Shown: positions 47,061-59,548, counted from the stretch's first letter. The stretch: DNA of 64,000 bases from Hydractinia symbiolongicarpus (GCF_029227915.1 NC_079878.1:10232001-10296000); one strand, 5' to 3'. Made by a program: numbers and translations. The notes: generated by a model from the sequence alone, not told the origin.

Positions 47061-48389
47061 TTATATTTACCCGTCGCAGCAAAGTGGAAAAAATGTATAG
47101 TATTTGATATTTGTGTTTATACCTTTCCCGCAACAAAATCTGAAATAAAAATTACAAACCGTTGTTACTCCGTCATAGCAAAAACAATCGGGCAATATTA
47201 TTTTATTTTGCGGAATAAGTTTTAGCAACCGTTAACAAATTAATTATGACAATGGACTGGGTACTTAGTACAGCTAAACCGTGTCACACATAAGTAATAT
47301 GCGCAATAGCGTTTTCCTAAAAAACTTACCACAACTTCAATTTAAATAAAAAAGCACACAAAACAGTCCACTAATAACAGCAGGTTGAACATTTATTACA
47401 GGTAACCCGTGTCACACATGAGTTAATAGCTGTATAAATCCAATTTCCAAAATAAAATTATCGCAACGGTTTAAATAAAAAAGCGCTCTTAACAGGTAAA
47501 CCGTGTCATGCATGAGCATAGGGTTACCATTTTTCAGAAATACCATTACCATTTTTCAGAAATCTTTATCGCTTAGGTTTTGAAAGAAAACAGCTGGCTT
47601 TACCTGGTCCAGTTTAAAAAATTACTCAACAATTTTATTTTGCAAAATAAATTTTCATAACAGTAACAACAGCTGCAACCACCTGACTGTATTAAGCATA
47701 ATTAGTGTTAGGAATTTTTTTGGTAGCTAAACTGTATTTGGCTACTTTCACTTTTTAGTCAGTATCTAAAGAGGTATCTAGATAGCCACAACACCAAGTA
47801 CAAACGAATAAGAGTATACCAAACCGAATAAAAACTTCAAAAAAATAGGAATAAATAAAGCTAAGTTTAGCTAGCTAGCTAGCCAAGTTGGTTTAAAATC
47901 TACGTTTCTTGCCAAAATCCTAACATTGGTGATTTAAGAGCTAAAAGTCATAACCAGCTGATAATTTTAACCAATATAGTAAAAAACTTAGTCGGAATAA
48001 ATTTATTTGTACTCGATATTCAGAGCAACGAGATGAAAATGTTTTTATAAAAGTTATATTTTGTACAACAAGTATACATCTTTTACGCAATTAAAAATCT
48101 ATTAACAAGGTTCGCTTAAAAAGACAGTAAAAGTGATAAAATGGTCAATTAGTGACGCAATAAAAATAAGAAAATAAGAAAAGTTCCCTAGAGGCTTTCA
48201 GTCCGTTATTAAGAAGAGGCCTATGTTTTTTAATATACAGTGCTTCTTTCAGTAATAAGATGTTCCATTTAACGGAAGTGTCAATAACTGATGTATTGTT
48301 TTCAATACAGGTAACATTATAGTTCTTTTGTTAAGCCTTGTTTTACAAAGGATTTTAAAGTAGCTGAGGAGAAATTATATTTATATTGT
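47061..48389. other. Gene-free interval
   Basis: Contains three loosely repeated phrases with 'accgtgtcacacatgag' and 'aataaaaaagc' at 47279-47515, pointing to a degraded tandem repeat with a period of about 110-130 bp. No coding region. Confidence 0.45.
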
Positions 48390-51094
48390 AATTATAAATT
48401 ATAAACTCCTATCGACACTGCATGACTACCAATTTGCTCTTGCAAAGTTGTTTGATGATGACAGCAATTTCAGGAAAATCAACGTACATCCCACATTTTC
48501 ACGATTGAAACCGCTACAAAGTTACCTATTAACACTCCTCAAACGTAACGAGATTGATGAATAAATCGATGCGTTATTATCATTCAAAACCTGCTCGTTC
48601 CTATGGGCTTCCTAAAACACATGAAGTCTTTGATGGACTACTAAAGTTCAGACCCATTATTGACACAACAGGAACCACCCATTATCATGTTGGTAAATTT
48701 CTATCAAGCCTTCTTTTTCCATTAACACAAAATGACTTTGTCGTAAAAGACTCCTTCGACACTGCGAGCAAGCTTCGTAATATACCACGAGAATTGTTTG
48801 ATGAAGGATATGTTTTTGTGTCTTTTGATGTGACGTCACTGTTTACGAATGTGCTATTAAATAGAACTAATGATGTTATTTTAGACTGAATTTACAATAA
48901 AAAACTGCTTGAAACAGATGTAAGAAAGTTCACTTTGAAAAAACTCATCAAGAAAACTTGCACAAAAACCATGATTTCTTGCAATAATCAGCTGTATGAA
49001 CAAACTTATGGAACGCCATTGTGCATTCTCTAATACATTATGTGCATTCCAGGGGCGGATCCAGTGTACGTTAGCGCCGTCACGCGACTGATATAATTTT
49101 TACTAAGAATTGTAAAAAATAATAGAGTACTGTAATCCTGCAGTCCCTGCGACCTTTATTTTACGGACCTTTCTCTTGTGTGACTGAGTTGATGGATACG
49201 GCAAAAAGCGACTGACATCCGAAGAATTTTTATGCAATGTGATTGGCTTGCCGGCCGAAATAAGGTATTCTGATTGGTTTACAAAATACTGACGACTTTG
49301 ACCCATATTTACGGCATTCGAAATATGACACAGCATGTATTTTTCATTGAATTGTTTTGTAACCGATGCCGTGTAATTTAAGTTTCGGACCAAACGAAAG
49401 CAATTAGGAGGGTTTTTTCGGACCAAACAAAAGCAATTAATGACTTTTCGGACCAAATAAAAGCAATCAAGAGCTTTTCGGACCAAACGAAAACATGCAA
49501 GATTAATCAGTAACCAGGTATGGTGACTCACCATGTGTGCTGCAATGAGGTGCAATGTTTTTTTAAATGTGCGAGAAGGATACGTAAAGTTATTGAAACA
49601 TACAAACATACAAATTTCAATGCAGAGTGGGTTATTTTTAAAGTTATTGTTGTTGAACAAAAACTTAGAGAGTTCTGCAATTGCTTTATGTTAAGATAAT
49701 GCTTTATTATTCTTGTTATCTTAAACACTTGTAATATATAGCTAATAAAAGCATGCACCATCTAACTCTACAGTTTTATTTTCAAGTCTAGCAAATTAAG
49801 TGAAACACTTGTTGTCTTTCATATTAAAGTTGAATACACGCAACCTTGTTCCCAGCCTGTTGTCTCTTTTCTTTAACGGGACAGCGATATCAAACAGTCC
49901 CTGGAGAAAACCTTGTCACGTGACTCTCCAGTGCACAGTTTTTCTGGGCATAATATTTACTGACATTTGTCTCAATAAGCCAAAGTTTTATATATAACAT
50001 TGCAGAGCTAAACGAGTTCGGCGTCACAGATATGTGCGGTGAGTTTGTTTTCATTTCAGACGCAGCATACAAACTGCTCTGCATATTGCTCTTGATTGTT
50101 TTTCAAATGCATAAATATACAATCATGTTATTTAGGCTAGCATTTACTTGAGATTCAAGCAGTTTAGGTATGTGAATTTAAATGAATGAGTTGGCTAGCA
50201 ATTACTGGATTACAAAACTTGTAGCTAGGGGTAACTTTTGGAAAAGATTTGTTGACGACGTATTCGCCATAATCAAAAGATCAACGGCCTACATCTGCAA
50301 ATCAAATTCACTGTTGAGCTTGAACACGATGGAAGTATCGCTTTCCTGGACACTTTGGCCAAACGCAAGAACGGTTCCATTTCAGTTTCAGTGTATCGTA
50401 AACCAACACAACCTGACCAGTACCTTAATTTCGAATCCAACTGTCAGAAATCTTACAAAGAAAGTGTCATATCTTCGTTACTGAATCGTGCCAACAGCGT
50501 AGTCAGTGACAAACATGAGAGGAAAATAGAAATTCGACGTGTCAGAAATGCATTAATCGCAAATGGATACAGTCATGAAGAGAAGATGCAACGGAGACAA
50601 CACGGAAACATCAGAGGAATTCATTGCATCAGCATTTCTACCCTTCGTACCAGGTATCAGCGAGATCCTTCGTTTAGTTTTAAGGCAACCCAAGATAAAA
50701 TGCATTCTTAACTCTAAAGACACCCTAAGAAGCACTTTGTCTAAACCAAAAGATAAAATAAACCTGGAAAAAAGCAATGTTGTTTACGAAATCCCGTGTA
50801 AAGATTGTGATGCAGTATATATAGGCGAAACAAAAAGAAAGTTTAAGCAACGAGTACAAGAACATATGCGCGCAGTGAGAAACGGAGATGTGAAGAAAAA
50901 ACGAAATTGCGGACCACAGCTGGAGCAGAAGTCGTCAGTTTAATTGGGATGAGAAGAAAATCATTGACAGAGAATCCAGAACAACGACCAGGAAGATTAA
51001 AGAAACCATCAACAGTGTAGAACGTAACAAACACATAAACAGCATCTCGTATCAACTTCCTGAGACTTGGTTACTAGCCCTACAGAAGAAGTAG
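48390..51094 (+). pseudogene. Penelope-like retroelement: RT and GIY-YIG endonuclease, broken
   Basis: Penelope-like elements pair an RT with a C-terminal GIY-YIG nuclease. Fragments here are, in order: LHDYQFALAKLF to LLTLLKRNEIDE (48396-48555), a frameshift, YGLPKTHEVFDGLLKFRPII (RT) and YVFVSFDVTSLFTNVLL (motif A) with a stop at 48886-48888. The reading then breaks at 49025 in the loop normally reading like GSPLG. It resumes at 50236 with WKRFVDDVFAIIKR (catalytic FVDD), FLDTLAKRKNGSISVSVYRK, and after another shift NVVYEIPCKDCDAVYIGETK (GIY-YIG) and SISYQLPETWLLALQKK. An insertion of about 1.2 kb (49050-50236) splits the RT. Multiple frameshifts make it inactive. Confidence 0.88.
49050..50236. 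repeat. Insertion splitting the Penelope-like RT
   Basis: Begins with caggggcggatccagtg, a word typical of hAT-type termini, though no matching right terminus was found. It contains four 30-33-bp tandem units (ttcggaccaaacgaaagcaa and variants) at 49384-49505, the phrase caaccttgttcccagcctgtt at 49841, and from 50003 the block shared with 22330-22571. It is probably composite. Confidence 0.55.
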
Positions 51095-51230
51095 TTACCT
51101 ACATCTAGGTCCGAAAATGTTAATTACCGTAATTAACTGCAATTATCAGCTCGTTTCTGATTGGTTAATTTTTATAAATTTCGATCCTCTGCAATTATAT
51201 AAATACATGCTCAACATCATTTTACTTTGC

Positions 51231-51272
51231 CCGATGATGGGAGAAGGACCTCCCGAAACGTTGCCGTTGCCT
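51231..51272 (+). ncRNA. Degenerate hammerhead-ribozyme-like motif downstream of the Penelope-like element
   Basis: ccgatga at 51231-51237 (canonical core ctgatga) is followed by stem gggag/ctccc (51239-51243 with 51250-51254, loop aaggac) and gaaac at 51255-51259, the second core strand. A 2-bp stem cg/cg around ttgc and then tt follow, as in minimal type I hammerheads. Stem I is weak. Penelope-like elements are known to carry hammerheads. The one core substitution makes activity doubtful. Confidence 0.35.
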
Positions 51273-51459
51273 TTCCACACTAACATTTTTTATATTTGTT
51301 ATTCATTTTGGCTAAACTTTAGATATTTTCTGATCTGTGGCTGTGTTGTAGCTTTTATATAATGACGATGATTTCGCTGTATGAACCGCAAAGTTTTTCC
51401 GCAGAAACCTTCTTAATTAAGCATAACAGTTTTTTTCCTTTTCTCAATTTTCAATAATA

Positions 51460-51740
51460 GAGTCCAACAAGCTGAAAAAAAAACCTTTTATGTGGATGAA
51501 AAAATGACTTCAAGAATGTATTAACTTTAGGAATTTTCTCATCTTCGCTTTTACATTTTGTAGCCTTGACATTCCCAAAAACCTACCCATTCACTGATAA
51601 ATTCTGCCTTTTCTTTAATGAGATGTTTTTAAAGCACCATAGAGATTTTTTTTTTACTGCATAAGCTCACATTTTATTACACACGCGTTAGATTTACAAA
51701 AACTAGGACCTTATAGTTTAAAACGTTAATATTAACAAAA
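51460..51740 (+). repeat. Repeat shared with 22670-22930
   Basis: The order and sequence of tgtagccttgacattcccaa, acccattcactgataaattc, atgtttttaaag and ataagctcacattttatt match the other copy. It lies between the Penelope-like relic and the HECT fragment. Confidence 0.65.
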
Positions 51741-51924
51741 TTAACAAAATTTAATCGAAAGTGTTAATCAAGCGTTAAAGTTATGTATTGTACCAAAGAT
51801 ACGCTACTGTTGTTCAAATGTGCCAAGGTTTGATCAGCATTAATGAGAAACTGTCGAATGAATGCTTTTTCAAATACACGACTTTTAACGTATTGCAGAA
51901 GTTAACAATTTATTAAATCCTTAG

Positions 51925-52150
51925 CAATGCAAAGTGCGCGGTAGAATCTGAGGTAAGTTCCATTAAAGCACCGCAAGAAGATGATTCAATTTTGGAACTA
52001 AAACTAGCACTTTCAGATGCTGCAAAAGTTGACAAAAATAGAAAAATAGATATTGGTAGTTTTGAGCCGAAACATTTTTTAATGTTTTGTACAGGCTGTG
52101 ATCGAATACCTATTGGTGGTTTCAAACAGAAAATCAAAGATTTTTCGTGA
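51925..52150 (+). pseudogene. HECT-type E3 ligase C-terminal fragment
   Basis: One frame, 51926-52150, ends FEPKHFLMFCTGCDRIPIGG, F, and about ten more residues to TGA 52148-52150. The phrase FL.F.TG..RIP.GGF is characteristic of the HECT C-terminal lobe, but the catalytic-cysteine segment usually located just after this point is missing. The frame opens right after a plausible splice acceptor (ttag at 51921-51924), so it may be a last exon, but I could not find upstream exons. It sits next to an integrase-core gene in convergent orientation and may belong to the same mobile element. Confidence 0.5.
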
Positions 52151-52556
52151 CAGCCACTGTTAATTTAAATTTGGCACTTTAATTTGTAGTGATTCAACGA
52201 ATGGCTTTATTATTATTATTTTTATTCTTCAAGGTGATACTTTGTTGATACTATGTTCGATTTTTATGTGTACCGAGGACATTTTTTTTATTTTTGACAC
52301 GGTGGCCATTTTTTTGCTTCTAATTATTTTTATGAGAAAAAAGGTGAGCTGATCTAACTTTAGTAAAATTTCTGTCTTATTTATTGTCGAAAAAGTTTAC
52401 AAGATTGTGATAAAGACCCTCACATTGTTCACACGATGTCGGCCATTCCAAGTTATTTTCCATTATCAATATACTCATTAATTCATAAAACTCTTTAGGG
52501 CAACAAAATTGTGACTTTTATAGACCGTCATCTTGGCTAAAGTCAAGTTGTAGTAT

Positions 52557-53446
52557 TTACATCATTTTTTTGGTAAGCGAAGTTAAAATTTGACGGTAGT
52601 TTATACATCGTATGCTGTGGTTATTCCAGAATTCACTCGTTTCATCTAAGGCAAATTGCAGACAACAATAGAAGCAAAATTTTAGATTTTCACTATATTG
52701 CTGTTGCCATACGACCCGGAATCTCGCAAATCTGTGAAATAGTTTACCTAGTCTTTCCAACAAATCTCTTTTGAGAAAAGACCACCATGTTTCGATACGC
52801 TGAGGTGTTTTCCATATTGAACCTTTATCTCTAGCAAGGCAACTACTATACCTTCTTCTCAAAAATCTTTGATTATCACAAACGTAAATGCCTTCAGTGC
52901 CCATGTCTTCTGTTATCTTTTTTGGCAATCCAAAAATTCTTTGAAGAACAGCTAGATAATGCGAAAATAATAAACTTTATAGGATTCAAATACTTTTAAC
53001 CATGATATTTTTCGACTGAAGCGATCTATGTTCACATGAATACAAAAACCGAGCGGCTTCAATTTGTCGTTGCCATCTATATGCCAGAAATCATTTGGAC
53101 CAGAGTTGAAATACTTTCTGCGCTTCAATATATCCTTTTTTTCTCACTTCAACACCTTTGGGATCAAGGAACTGAAGCGCTACACGGATTAAGTTACCAC
53201 TGTACTATTTACCTTCTAAAAAAAACGCCGTTTAACATTTAAACTTTTCAAAACATCTTAGAGAAGTATTGTGGAGTTTACGACTAACTTTTTTCTGGAC
53301 AAAATTTTAAGTCTCAGCTTGCGATGAAGTGTCCTGATACTTATACAATAATGGTGGTACTTCTTCAACAACTTCAGTATATCTGTGTATTCATATGCAT
53401 GCATGAAATAGTTTTGTGTATGGTGATCGGTTTGGTTTAAGTCCAT
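52557..53446 (-). pseudogene. Integrase-core (DDE) transposase pseudogene with N-terminal HTH
   Basis: Starting at 53446, EYTDILKLLKKYHHYCISIR, then TLHRKLRLKILSRKK, is an N-terminal helix-turn-helix. The core follows in fragments: the conserved stretch expected to hold the first Asp is degraded, followed by pieces near 53030-53180 (KWFLAYRWQRQIEAARF). 52557-52928 gives ITEDMGTEGIYVCDNQRF, then PQRIETWWSFLKRDL, the RIE.WWS.LRR signature containing the catalytic Glu, and FCFYCCLQFALDETSEFWNN. The family is the rve-type integrase-core genes common in cnidarian and fish genomes. Stops and shifts in the middle show decay. Confidence 0.75.
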
Positions 53447-53635
53447 CCTATGAACATAATAATAATTTTGTTAATTGTAGCGCTCATACCAGTGTTATGA
53501 TAGCATTGAGGAAACTCCAATAAACTACCTAAATTATCAGCTCCCACGTCTATCAGCGTCTTCTGTTGTGTATTTTGTTATGTTAACAACGATGCGTATA
53601 GCCGTTGTGCATGTATATTGTGTACATATCACGCA

Positions 53636-54260
53636 AAGTCATCGTAGAAGGTTACAGGACGTCGTATAACTCTCTAGGACGTAATAGAGTGTTGTAGGAC
53701 TTCGCAGGACTTTTATACGACGCCGTAGCACATTTTTTCTCGTTCCCTTAGAGATTCGAGTTACTGGTTTTTATGCCTTCAAGATTTTTGTGATAGCGAA
53801 ACAGAAAGATAAACAGAAAAACGTCATTGTATTACCGTAGCTATATAAACATAAGTGCAACTTGACCGTCTTCTATTGAGTAAAACGATATCCCTGCAAT
53901 GAAAAGTAATATTAGCCAAGAGTAAAGATTAATTGAAAGTTTCGACTGGGATATTTTCTTGCGGTAATATCGAGTGCAATTTTTCTACATATATTCTTTC
54001 TAAGTATGACTGGTTCTTAAGTATGACTGGTTCTTAATGCATCGCAGATTATTTTCATTTTCCATCGATTAAGTCAGGCCATTGGGAAAATCATCTTGAA
54101 GACATTTATTTTTAACAGTGGTTTCTACCTGCAAATGCATTATCAATATCAATGACATAACATTACGACGTCCTAGAAATTCGTACGACGCTGTAGACTA
54201 GCATAAGGCCTCCTGGGAGAGTGTTACAACGTCTTTAAAAGTCCTAACACATCCTTATCT
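53636..54260. repeat. Possible short inverted-repeat element with taggacgtcgta sub-repeats
   Basis: acaggacgtcgtataactct, taggacgtaatagagtgttg and taggacttcgcaggacttt (53654-53712) resemble the complement of 54165-54256 (aggacgtcgtaat, cagcgtcgtacgaat, taggacttttaaagacgttg). The arms are imperfect and the boundaries approximate. Confidence 0.4.
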
Positions 54261-54544
54261 TGGTCCATCAAAAGGTTTGTGTTAATGACCAGCATGGTTA
54301 GAATTTTTCTCTTCTCATAAACACACACGTTAGTTATTATAACATCGTCCCCAGCATTCTTTTTTAATTTATACAATGGGATATCTCAAAAAGTAAAAAT
54401 TAACCCTGGTGATGAAGGTTTTGTTAATAATAACATTCAGAATTAGTATTGTGCTCTAAATTATGTTGTCTCCACACAAAGTCAATATAGAGTTGCAACA
54501 ATAGAACTTAAACAATATTTTGCAATATTTTTTCCAAAAACACA

Positions 54545-54945
54545 TGGAAGTTTTGAGTATTATAGTATAGACTATTCGTTGCCCGTGGAAAAATCCACGC
54601 GTTCGCCCGTCCTTTATATTTATGCGTGGCAACAAAGTGGATAAAAATATACCGCATTTGATATTCGTGTTTCCGTAACATAATTTTCTAACTAAGCGGG
54701 AGATGGGGGGGTGGGGAGCGCAGAGACAGACAGGCGGAATACGGCTATCATTATAGAGACTAGTCGTTAGCCCGTGGAAAAATTCACTGGGTCGCTCTTC
54801 CTTTAAATTTACTCGTTGCAACAAAGTGGATAAAGATATATCACACGTAGCATTGGTGCGCATTTTAAAAATAAGTTTCGTGTTTCCGTCATAGGACGCA
54901 GCTTTCGCGGACACACAGACAGAGTACGGCTATTACTATAGATAT
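54545..54945. repeat. R2 repeat, two short tandem units
   Basis: Two units begin ctattcgttgcccgtggaaaaa (54567) and ctagtcgttagcccgtggaaa (54761) and end cggctatcattatagaga and cggctattactatagat. Both carry cgt.gcaacaaagtggataaa. The minus-strand frame 54456-54914 reads through them and is an artefact of the duplication. Confidence 0.7.
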
Positions 54946-56491
54946 TGTAAATACCGTCGTGACATTGTGGATACCAAACAGAACAAGTAAGAAACCATCC
55001 TATGAATGACACAGAATAGCAATTGCCCAATCTGCACCCCGGTTGCTAACGAGCGTGCTTTTTAATAGTGTGATAGCTCGTGATTAGTTATTTAAATTTA
55101 AGCTAGCTAATGTCAGCTTTTTAAAAATAATTTACGTTTCTATTAACGTTGATTGGCATCATAAATTTTTCCCCAGCAGGTCGCTCTTCCCTCCACCTAC
55201 GATGGCTCACTTTAAACACTTCTTTTCAGTATTTTGAACATTTGTATTTCGCACTTAACACTTCAATGAATGAGGCCAAAAAATCTGGTCCGTAATCTCA
55301 CCTCCATGCTCCATATATTTTTCACTTGGCTAACACGTACTCAATTTACCAACTGCTTTATATTGTAGCAGGTCGCGGTGCATGTGCATGAATAAAATAA
55401 TATCACGAATCAATTCAGCTCAGTAGCATAATAGATAATTTTACGGTATCAATGGACATAATAAATGACAAAAACTCGGGGTTTCCGCTGAGTCATTCGA
55501 TCGCGTCTAAGATTTTGTTTGAGAGAAACTCATTTTATCAACTCGAAGAAGAAAGCTTAGTTAACTAGGCTACTAATATAGACAATTTTTGGCGATTTAT
55601 CATTGAATAAGAACACCTAATCTATTTTATTGCCGCAAGCCGGTATGTCTTTCATGCAAAAACTGAGTAATCCAAATCCAGCTCTATCACTATAACAAAG
55701 AAGTTTGTTATAAATACCAGTTTTGTTTACATCTTTGAAAGTGGTAAATTAATTATTAATGAGTATTTTTAAACATTTGCCAAACGGGAGGCTAAAATTA
55801 AAAAAAGGAATGTATATCTCTTTACTATGATAGTCACGGTGAATACCATAGTCTATGAAAACAAGTTGAAAATCAAAATAGCAAAAATGTTGCACATCGT
55901 TTAAAAGCACGTATTTAAACATGCACGTGAGCAAAGCACGTATTTAAACACGGCGGAAGTTAAGAAAAGTATGTCAGACATATTATTCCCCAGTGCACAT
56001 ACTTTGTACCACAAAATATAAAAAGCAACAAACAGGAACTTGGCTGTTTGTGAGAACGTAACGAAAGTTAATTATAGTTAACCGCGACAATAGATTAACG
56101 TTATAAACAGCATCACGTTTTTCCTTCTAAAAACTGAAGGAATTCTTGACATCATTAATGCAATATTCTTCAACGTAAATTTTAAGTATTTTCAAGATGA
56201 CTTTCCATACTCATACCCAATTAAGAATGCATTGAAGTAAGCTTTCAACAAAATTTAGGCTTTTCTTTTTTAAAAAAACACAACATATCAATTTTAAAAC
56301 TTTACAAACATAATCAACCAGCTAGTACTCCGCAGCTGGTAGACTAAAGACACTTTAATATCGGATGAAGCCAGGTAATCGGCGATAAAAAATGCACTGT
56401 TTACACTTACGCAATGGACGTCGGTGATGAAAATGCACGTTAAGTAATATCCACAAGAGAGAAGGCCCAGAAATTTAGGAAACAGCATAAT
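54946..56491. other. Gene-free interval
   Basis: AT-rich. No open frame, repeat or RNA that I can support. Confidence 0.5.
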
Positions 56492-57359
56492 ACTTTATCG
56501 GTAAAAAAAAGTCGGCAAAAAAAGTTACTCATCAAAATTAAAAAGTGGGCAAAAAAATTAATCATCAAAATTAAACAGTAGGCAAAAATATTAGTCAAAA
56601 ATATTAGACAAAATTTTGTTCTTTTTTGCCGACTAAATTGTTGAATTTAGTTACTTTTTGCCGACCAATTTCCAGACAAAAATGAACAAGAAAGTTTAGA
56701 TTTTGAGGGGCTTTTCTTAAAATAAAACAACAACAAAATTAGTTATAGGTATGTAAAACTGTTTAAGTTTAGTCAATTTCAAGAATAATTGCGTACAACT
56801 GATAAACAATTAGCAACAAGAAAGAAAAAAGGGGGTCCGCAAAAAATTTGAGTTTGTAAAAAATCAGTAAAAACTGGAGTTGGACAAAAAAATAAAAAAA
56901 AAAGAAATCGGCAAAAAAAATTCGTCGGAAAAAAAGTCGGCAAAAAAGTTGGGTCGGAAAAAAAATTCTGGCAAAAATGTTTAGTCGGTAATAAAAAAAT
57001 CGGCAAAAATTTTAGTCGGCAAGCAATATTAGTCATCTAGCCAAAATTTAGTCACTTTTTGCCGACTTTTTTTTACCCATAAGTTACTACAATTACCTAT
57101 TTGACATTTAAGGCCTACCGAAGCAAACTAAGATCTGCAGTCCTTTGACATTCTTTAACTAGTTTAAAATGTCTATAATAGAATGAGCGTTTTCTGCACG
57201 ATATCCATAACGTTTTTTCTTCTACTAATTTTGTTTTCGTTGTACTTTTACACCGTTTTTTAACGGATTGACTTTTGGCATATTACCTTACCTTACCATA
57301 TTTTTGCCGACTTTTTGTTATTGCCGACTAGTTTTTTGACGACTTTTTTTTACCGATGA
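56492..57359. mobile_element. Foldback/MITE-like element with iterated gtcggcaaaaa arms
   Basis: The outer terminus tcggtaaaaaaaagtcggca at 56498 is inverted at the right end (gacgacttttttttaccga, ending 57354). Inside, gtcggcaaaaa and its variants recur about ten times at 56505-57070, and the complement ttgccgacttttt appears at 56625, 57056 and 57301. A minus-strand open frame here (56779-57036) is a translation of the repeat and not a gene. Confidence 0.65.
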
Positions 57360-57740
57360 GGTATGTGTGATACATGTTCTGTCCAGTTCCCACAAAATGG
57401 CGCGAAAGTTTTTTAGAATCTGAGCTATACACACGCTTCGCTAAATAACATCCCTCTAGTATTACTTTCTTTCAGGGATAGGCAGTGTGTTATTAAACAC
57501 AGTTGAATAGGTAAGTGCCATACGCTTTTCCTTTATTGATTGTTACAATGTAGGAATAATGCCAGAACAGAGCATGTTTTTATTTTTTTAAATTTTGTAG
57601 AGCAAAATTAAAATATTCAGCTATTTTAATGAAATTTTTGTTTCAACATTCATTTGCTGTGTATTTCCAGTGCAGTTCGCTTAATGCAGAAAAAGGAGTT
57701 TTATTGGTTGTCATTGAAAATCAATTAGGCATTAACTTTA

Positions 57741-58288
57741 TTATACCTGGGAGGAGCGCACAAAGTGCCCGCGGCATTTTTGACTAGGCATAACTTTAGA
57801 TGCACATGTGATTAAGTGCTAAAATTTTGTGACTATTCCTAACTTTTATTATTGCTTCTGATAAAAAATAAAAATTTTGGAAAAATTTTGTACTTTGCTG
57901 GGGGTATTGCTTTTTTTGGACAGGGGTAAATTTTGTGGAGTTTTGAAAACCGTTCACATTCATGCAAGAATGTTATAAGATGTTGTATTGCGTATATAAT
58001 TATTTATTACATGTATTTTGGTTACTAAGTGGTAACTAAGGTGTTGCTAAGGTGATATATGGTTACTAGGGACAAAAAGCAGACCAGATTTGAAGGAAAT
58101 ATCGATCCAGCAAATTGACGTCATTTCGGATCCCAATGACGTCATTATATTGTTTTCCTTACCTCGATTACCTTTAAATGTCCTGTTCTACATATAAGCC
58201 AAGTTAAATGATATGAGCATCAGTATTTCGCGGGCACTTTGTGCCCCCCCCCCCAGGGTTACAAGGGCCAAAAAAGCTCAGGTATAAT
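57741..58288. mobile_element. MITE-like element with gcacaaagtgcccgcg termini
   Basis: ttatacctgggaggagcgca then caaagtgcccgcg (57741-57773) is inverted as cgcgggcactttgtgcc (58229-58245). The outer tatacct/aggtata words match as well (57742 and 58280), although about 30 bp with a C11 run separate the two parts on the right. The interior holds gacgtca motifs and gttactaagtggtaactaag. No coding sequence. Confidence 0.65.
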
Positions 58289-59548
58289 AGGGTTAACAAC
58301 GCGTTTTTTAGTCAACTTGTCATAAATAACAAATATCATAAAGTTGAAGAAATATTGATGAGATACCACAATTGGTGTTTCCTAAATTGTTGTTTCCATT
58401 GCATCGGACAACAAAATTTCAGACAAATTAGGCGCTTAAATTTAGAATTGTTGACAAGGATAATCAAAGATAAAATGTTTTCCTTAATTTTTCCTATCAC
58501 CGGTTAACACATGACTCACCATGGCAGCAGGAGTGACGTCATACACAAATTTTCACTATTGTGCTGGAGGTACGTAAAAGTCATTAAATTTTGTTTTCTA
58601 AAACGCTGTACTTTAAAAATTAATACCAAAGCATTTTTTACTTTCCCGGGTCTAAAAAGGGAAAGATGAAATATTTATCACTTGAACGGGTTTTAGCTGC
58701 CAAATCGATAATAATCTTTACTATTGTTTAGTTTTTGCAAAAAAAATTCGATCGTTCTGGAGCAGATAATCACGTGTCCACGGTGCCTTAACATCCATCT
58801 CGGACACAAATCGCACTCGCGTTGATCAATTTTTACAATCGACTTTTCATTTAGTCCGAGGCATCGTAAATCCGCTTAAAACTTGCTGTAGCGAGTTGTT
58901 TCTGCCCGTGATAGGATTAGGGCTGTTTTACCGTTAATCAAATGCTACTAAAGCTTGTACATATTGTAAAAAGGAGAAAAAATCGTTTTATCACAAAAAA
59001 CAAAATACTAAAACAACGGACGAATTTAATTTTTTTAATGTGCAGCGCAAACAACTTTTAGTTTCGTATGATTGGTTAGACATTTTATATATTTCTTTTG
59101 TTACAGAATAATTAAAATTAGTTCAACTATAAAAATATCACCACTTATCTGTTCAGTCACCGTCATTGAACAATATAGATATCATAATGTCATGAGCAAG
59201 CGAGTTTATTCTAGGCTACGCTTCGACAGCTACTACATTTTCGTTTTATCTCGAACTTTTCCCTTATTTCTTTAAAACAAATATTCGATTTTTTGAAAAG
59301 TTTGATTAATAAATTAAAAAACTTTGGAATGTTGAAAATGTAGGATTTTTGAAATTCTCCCCATTCCAAAATGGCTACCAAGCGGAAACTCGTGGTAAAA
59401 ACGTTGGCTGAGAAATGCTATAAAAAATTCAAAAAGAAATTGTAAGAAAACAAGTACAAATATGGTATCGTGGCCTTGACTATTCTTTACGTCGAACTTT
59501 TTTGTCGGTCCCGACTGTACTATGTCTTTATTGCTAACTTTTTAGACC
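58289..59548. other. Gene-free interval
   Basis: No supportable gene. The frame at 58241-58507 starts in the element's C-run and is not convincing. Confidence 0.5.

Noticed and set aside
49384-49505. CRISPR-like array
   Set aside because: The four short units have variable tiny spacers and a eukaryotic context. It is an ordinary minisatellite.
54456-54914. 152-codon open frame with an internal duplication
   Set aside because: The duplication is simply the two R2 repeat units. Not a gene.
56779-57036. Phe/Pro/Thr-rich 85-codon frame
   Set aside because: It translates the gtcggcaaaaa repeat array.
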